DNA from: Bacillota bacterium
GTDB lineage: Bacteria > Bacillota > Clostridia > Lachnospirales > Lachnospiraceae
Length of the DNA stretch: 6,820 nucleotides
Direction: 5' to 3'
Assembly: GCA_023460575.1 (NCBI GenBank)
Contig: JAEWPQ010000234.1
Location: 1-6,820 of the forward strand
Shown: positions 6,408 to 6,820 of the stretch, one piece after another
How positions within the stretch are numbered: position 1 is the first letter of the stretch
Layout: every line of letters starts with the position of its first letter
Notes under the pieces: generated by a model
Databases searched by the model: none
Told to the model about the DNA's origin: nothing
What the model saw: the letters and a program-made list of their open reading frames with translations, nothing else
Translations under genes and position numbers: made by a program

Positions 6408-6764
6408 ATGGAGCTGGCTGAAGAGAAAGTGGTGCTGTGCGGCGCCAATTCTTATGAACAGAAATATTATTTTAATGAACAGTTTAATAGTCTCCCGGAA
6501 AGCATCCGGCAGGAGCTTCAGATCATGTGTGTGCTCTACACCGAAGACATAGGCGGAGTTCTGGTTCTGGAGTTTGACGAGGATGGGACACTGGAATTTA
6601 GAGTAACGGCATCCGATGAGGACTACTTATTTGATGAAATCGGAAGTGTGTTAAAGATAAAGCAGTACCAGCGTGAAAAACGGGAGCTTTTGGAGTCCCT
6701 TGAGATGTACTACCGTGTTTTTTATCTGGGAGAAGAATTAGAAGACGGAGAAAAAGACAGTTGA
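6408..6764 (+). CDS. DUF6145-like small protein of unknown function
   Basis: This 118-residue acidic protein has no signal peptide, membrane segment or catalytic motif that I can see. Its opening EEKVVLCGANSYEQKYYFNEQF, central IMCVLYTEDIGGVLVLEFDEDG and C-terminal YRVFYLGEELEDGE match what I recall of DUF6145 proteins from Lachnospiraceae; this is memory, not a search. The ATG at 6408 is preferred because the conserved part begins just after it and GGTGA (6398-6402) precedes it. An in-frame ATG at 6375 would add 11 residues but lies inside or beside the leader hairpin, with its nearest ribosome site 15 bases away. The stop overlaps the start of dus by 4 bases, so the two are translationally coupled and perhaps linked in function. 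What it does is unknown. Confidence 0.75.
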   Translation: MELAEEKVVLCGANSYEQKYYFNEQFNSLPESIRQELQIMCVLYTEDIGGVLVLEFDEDGTLEFRVTASDEDYLFDEIGSVLKIKQYQREKRELLESLEMYYRVFYLGEELEDGEKDS

Positions 6765-6820
6765 AACTTAGAATAGGAAATGTAACGTTTGACAATAATC
6801 TGATACTGGCGCCGATGGCA
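6761..6820 (+). CDS. dus: tRNA-dihydrouridine synthase, 3' end missing
   Basis: Only the first 20 codons lie in the window. They read (M)KLRIGNVTFDNNLILAPMA, the typical N-terminus of DusB-type flavoenzymes, in which the LAPMA strand helps bind FMN. The enzyme reduces uridine to dihydrouridine in the tRNA D-loop with NADPH. The start is a TTG at 6761-6763, within the TTGA overlap with the preceding stop codon; GGAG at 6747-6750 lies 10 bases before it. No better in-frame start is present. The frame is open to the window end. Confidence 0.82.
   Translation, partial: MKLRIGNVTFDNNLILAPMA

Noticed and set aside
1..6820. Mobile element, CRISPR array, phage, defence or tRNA/rRNA signatures
   Set aside because: No transposase, integrase, regular spaced repeats or structured RNA gene was seen; all long frames are explained by metabolic, regulatory or tRNA-modification genes.

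Overview
The window looks like chromosomal DNA from a Clostridium-like member of the Lachnospiraceae (Firmicutes). The signs are moderate GC, strong AAGGAG-type ribosome sites, a LacI-type regulator of uronate genes, and a DUF6145-like protein directly followed by a dihydrouridine synthase. I recall that last pairing from this family but cannot check it here. No mobile element, rRNA, tRNA or CRISPR array is visible.

Layout: (1) Positions 1-1748, + strand: the 3' part of a GH28 polygalacturonase-type pectinase gene, then, 14 bases later, a TIM-barrel sugar isomerase/epimerase-like gene of unknown substrate. (2) Positions 1793-1840: a long hairpin with A/T tracts on both sides that can end transcription from both directions. 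(3) Positions 1904-4907, - strand: uxaA (altronate dehydratase) followed by uxaB (tagaturonate reductase), a two-gene operon. (4) Positions 4908-5264: a 357-base divergent control region with two clear promoters, two related palindromic operators and further inverted and direct repeats. (5) Positions 5265-6272, + strand: a LacI/GalR-family regulator. (6) Positions 6277-6820, + strand: a new promoter, a structured leader with a possible 11-codon ORF, a small DUF6145-like gene, and the first 20 codons of a tRNA-dihydrouridine synthase gene that overlaps it by 4 bases. Genes from 6277 on look like housekeeping and unrelated to pectin.

How the parts work together: GH28 would release galacturonate or galacturonate oligomers from pectin. 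Uronate isomerase (not in the window) would make D-tagaturonate, UxaB reduces it to D-altronate, and UxaA dehydrates that to 2-keto-3-deoxygluconate, which feeds central metabolism after phosphorylation and aldol cleavage (genes not in the window). The LacI-type protein most likely represses uxaAB and itself through palindromes placed on or just after each transcription start.

The catabolic system is a known type. The less explained parts are the repeats in the divergent region, the unassigned isomerase-like gene, and the leader in front of the DUF6145-like gene. I see no convincing evidence of a wholly new system.
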